DNA of 64,000 bases from the NCBI RefSeq assembly GCF_900120295.1, contig NZ_LT635470.1, forward strand, positions 992,001 to 1,056,000, in the 5' to 3' direction. The notes beneath the pieces are model-generated. The model was not told the DNA's origin, searched no databases, and was given only the letters and a program-made list of their open reading frames with translations. Position numbers and translations under genes: made by a program. Shown here piece by piece: positions 62,131-64,000 of the stretch. This DNA is from Blautia sp. Marseille-P3201T. Its GTDB lineage: Bacteria > Bacillota > Clostridia > Lachnospirales > Lachnospiraceae. Position 1 is the first letter of the stretch; the number at the start of each line of letters is the position of its first letter.

Positions 62131-64000
62131 TTACAGTAAATGTTTGGTTTCTCCAAATACCTTTTTCTCTTGTTCTATCTTTTCTTCACTGCCTACTACA
62201 CAAATACGGTTCTGTTCCATCATGGCATCTACAATCCCTGCCAGTTCCCGAATATCTTTTGGCTGCGCATTTAAGATTTCCTGACGCTCTCTTTGCATAT
62301 CTTCTTCTGTTACTTTAGAAAACCATGCATTTAAAGACATATTTCCTTTTGCAGAAGGTGTCATAGGAACATCCAATTCGCTAATCGTTCCAATAATATA
62401 TTTTGTCATTTCTCTTTCATCTGCATCAAAAGAACGGATAAAATCGCCTGTTTTCCTGAATACTTCCAGTGTTTTTCCCAAATTCGGATCTCGATAAGAA
62501 ACTAAAAATCCGTCCCCATTTCTTCTGAAAGAGCTCATACATCCATAAGCTCCGCCTTTTACACGGATATTCATCCACAGATATTCATAGCTTAACATCA
62601 CTTTTAAAATACGCAGTGCTCCTGTATATTCAAAGCCTGCCTCTTTAAAGTTACCTGCCGCTGCTACATGCTGTACCTGTCCTGCCGTCTTAAAACCTTC
62701 ATTTTTCACAACGCAGGATGAATAAGAAGCTGCATTTTGTTTTTCACCTGTATAAAGAATTTCTTTAAATTCTTTGATTTTCTTTTCCAGACCTTCATAT
62801 CCTTTTTCTTCTGATGTATAGCTTACCATAAGATTTTCTGCCCTGAAAACAAATTCCAGTAATTCTTTTAGTTTTGCAATAACATCTGCTTTTCTCTGTT
62901 CAAAATTTTCTTCAATATCATTTACCAGCTGATAAAAATCAACACCGCTGATTTTTTCCTGAAAACAAGAACCTGCTGAAAAATATGACAGCGCACGCAT
63001 AGCCGCTGTGGTATGTCCGGAAGATACCAGACTCATCTGCAGCCTTGACTTCATTTTCGCAATAATTTCATACAGACGCTTTTCATCCTCTAATTTTGAT
63101 GTTTTTAAAATTTCTTTTATCATTTCAAAAACAAAAGGAATATCCTTGTAAAGTGCTTTTGCCTTTATTCCCGCCATTGGTGTGAATTTCTGATTGTCTT
63201 TCGAGTCTGTAAACACACTAATTCCAAACAGAATACCACCGCTTCTGGCATTGATTTCATTGAACAAATCTCCGTAATCGTAATGCTCTGTATCTACATA
63301 TCCCAAGACAGATTTTAAAATTCCCATATAAGGAACTAATTCTTCCGGAACATATTTCATGTCAAAAAGCAGTTCTAAATATCCAATTCCATTGGTATCA
63401 ATCTCGTGGTGAAGCACCAAGGTATCGTCCACATGCTTTTCTGTATTATAGATTTTTGCACTTTCTCTGCTGATATCCTCTCTTTTTAAAAGAGGAATGG
63501 TTTTCAAAGCTTCCTCTGTTTCTTCTGCATCCTGATACTCTTTCAGATGTTTTGTATCAGCCACCAGTTTTTCCAATTGTTCCTGACTCAAGGATGCTTT
63601 ATACTCTGCCAGCTTATCTGCCAAAGCTTTTTCCTTTTCCGCTGCCAAGCCTCGCTTTGGATTTACCACTACAACAGATGCGTGAGTATTGGAAAGCAGA
63701 TATTTTTCAATGAGTTCTTCAAAATATCCTGTATTCGCCTTCTTCTTCAGCGCATCAAAAATATCCAGACATTTCAAACGCTCAAATGGCTTTGTATCAT
63801 CATACAGCCATGTATCAAATACATCAATTCCGTACATCAGCCCTTTAGGGAAAGAAGAATAATCAGCTTCACGGAAACGGAATTCAATATAGTTAATTCC
63901 TGCTTCAATGGCTTTTTTATCTACCCCGTTCTTTACAATATCTTCTAATGTGCTGCGGATAAGAGAAAGAAATCTGTCCTTATCTGCCGGGTCTGCATTC
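62131..64000 (-). CDS. M16C insulinase-family metallopeptidase (5' partial)
   Basis: The C-terminal part of a PreP/Cym1-like protease of about 970 residues. The frame is open through the right edge of the window; the internal Met near 63837 (FPKGLMYGIDVFD) is a conserved segment of the family, not the start. The catalytic HxxEH is in the missing N-terminal half. The region seen contains the second and later domains (YLWMNIRVKGGAYGCMSSFRRNGDG). It degrades peptides inside the cell in known family members. Confidence 0.88.
   Translation of the reverse strand, partial: NADPADKDRFLSLIRSTLEDIVKNGVDKKAIEAGINYIEFRFREADYSSFPKGLMYGIDVFDTWLYDDTKPFERLKCLDIFDALKKKANTGYFEELIEKYLLSNTHASVVVVNPKRGLAAEKEKALADKLAEYKASLSQEQLEKLVADTKHLKEYQDAEETEEALKTIPLLKREDISRESAKIYNTEKHVDDTLVLHHEIDTNGIGYLELLFDMKYVPEELVPYMGILKSVLGYVDTEHYDYGDLFNEINARSGGILFGISVFTDSKDNQKFTPMAGIKAKALYKDIPFVFEMIKEILKTSKLEDEKRLYEIIAKMKSRLQMSLVSSGHTTAAMRALSYFSAGSCFQEKISGVDFYQLVNDIEENFEQRKADVIAKLKELLEFVFRAENLMVSYTSEEKGYEGLEKKIKEFKEILYTGEKQNAASYSSCVVKNEGFKTAGQVQHVAAAGNFKEAGFEYTGALRILKVMLSYEYLWMNIRVKGGAYGCMSSFRRNGDGFLVSYRDPNLGKTLEVFRKTGDFIRSFDADEREMTKYIIGTISELDVPMTPSAKGNMSLNAWFSKVTEEDMQRERQEILNAQPKDIRELAGIVDAMMEQNRICVVGSEEKIEQEKKVFGETKHLL

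Noticed and set aside
1-64000. CRISPR arrays, rRNA and tRNA genes
   Set aside because: No regularly spaced direct repeats, and no recognisable rRNA or tRNA sequence, were seen on either strand. Low-copy degenerate cases cannot be excluded by eye.

Overview
The window is a low-GC, gene-dense chromosomal segment of a strict anaerobe of the Firmicutes, most likely family Lachnospiraceae and possibly Blautia-like (genus is a guess). Supporting signs are mixed-acid fermentation genes (pyruvate formate-lyase), a pyrophosphate-type phosphofructokinase, meso-diaminopimelate dehydrogenase, single-chain PurL, an AICAR transformylase with a separate PurO-type IMP cyclohydrolase behind a ZTP riboswitch, an ECF-transporter S component, and large cell-wall glycan-active surface proteins. 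Most genes from 20.7 kb onward lie on the minus strand.

Layout. 1-2.4 kb: a pyruvate formate-lyase whose glycyl-radical domain is a separate 80-residue gene, followed by its activase. 3.1-4.3 kb: an AbiF-type abortive-infection locus with an upstream small RNA; the abiF reading frame carries a nonsense codon at position 11. 4.3-10.2 kb: methyltransferase, structured 78-nt hairpin, YdcF, Dus, and a YfhO/CsbB-like cell-envelope glycosylation pair. 10.4-15.4 kb: a giant secreted lamin-tail/metallophosphoesterase protein. 15.6-20.7 kb: purL and a divergent LysR regulator, separated by a 185-bp near-palindromic element. 20.7-31.7 kb: XPD/DinG helicase with nuclease-like N-terminus, a Crh-like HPr paralogue lacking the phosphorylatable His, Mrp/CsoR, xpt, an ECF S component, a dinB-xth repair cluster, a PurF-like protein without the catalytic Cys, and YitT/Ddh. 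32.8-35.8 kb: an accessory island with an IS21 istB remnant, an IS3-family element (1240 bp, with inverted repeats and a frameshift signal), a truncated gene, a 27-residue membrane peptide and an orphan MazF/PemK toxin. 35.9-39.4 kb: purH2, purO and the ZTP riboswitch, then Map and a GNAT enzyme. 39.6-39.9 kb: an orphan transcription unit without a coding region, probably a small RNA. 39.9-48.9 kb: envelope and metabolic housekeeping genes (DegV, DUF3048, TPR lipoprotein, GlmM, nucleotidyltransferase, PFK, CapA). 48.9-53.0 kb: a c-di-GMP cyclase/phosphodiesterase pair joined by a 4-nt overlap next to a run of ten G. 53.2-64 kb: glyS, a large GH84/CBM32/FIVAR surface glycosidase, recO, era and an M16C peptidase.

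The genes connect in several ways. Purine metabolism is spread over five loci (purL, xpt, purF-like, purH2, purO). Cell-surface work is shared by the lamin-tail phosphoesterase, GH84 protein, YfhO/CsbB pair, GlmM and CapA. The most interesting points are the split PFL, the abiF/small-RNA locus with a broken toxin gene, the orphan small RNA at 39.6 kb, the poly-G tract at the cyclase/phosphodiesterase junction and the palindromic element upstream of lysR.
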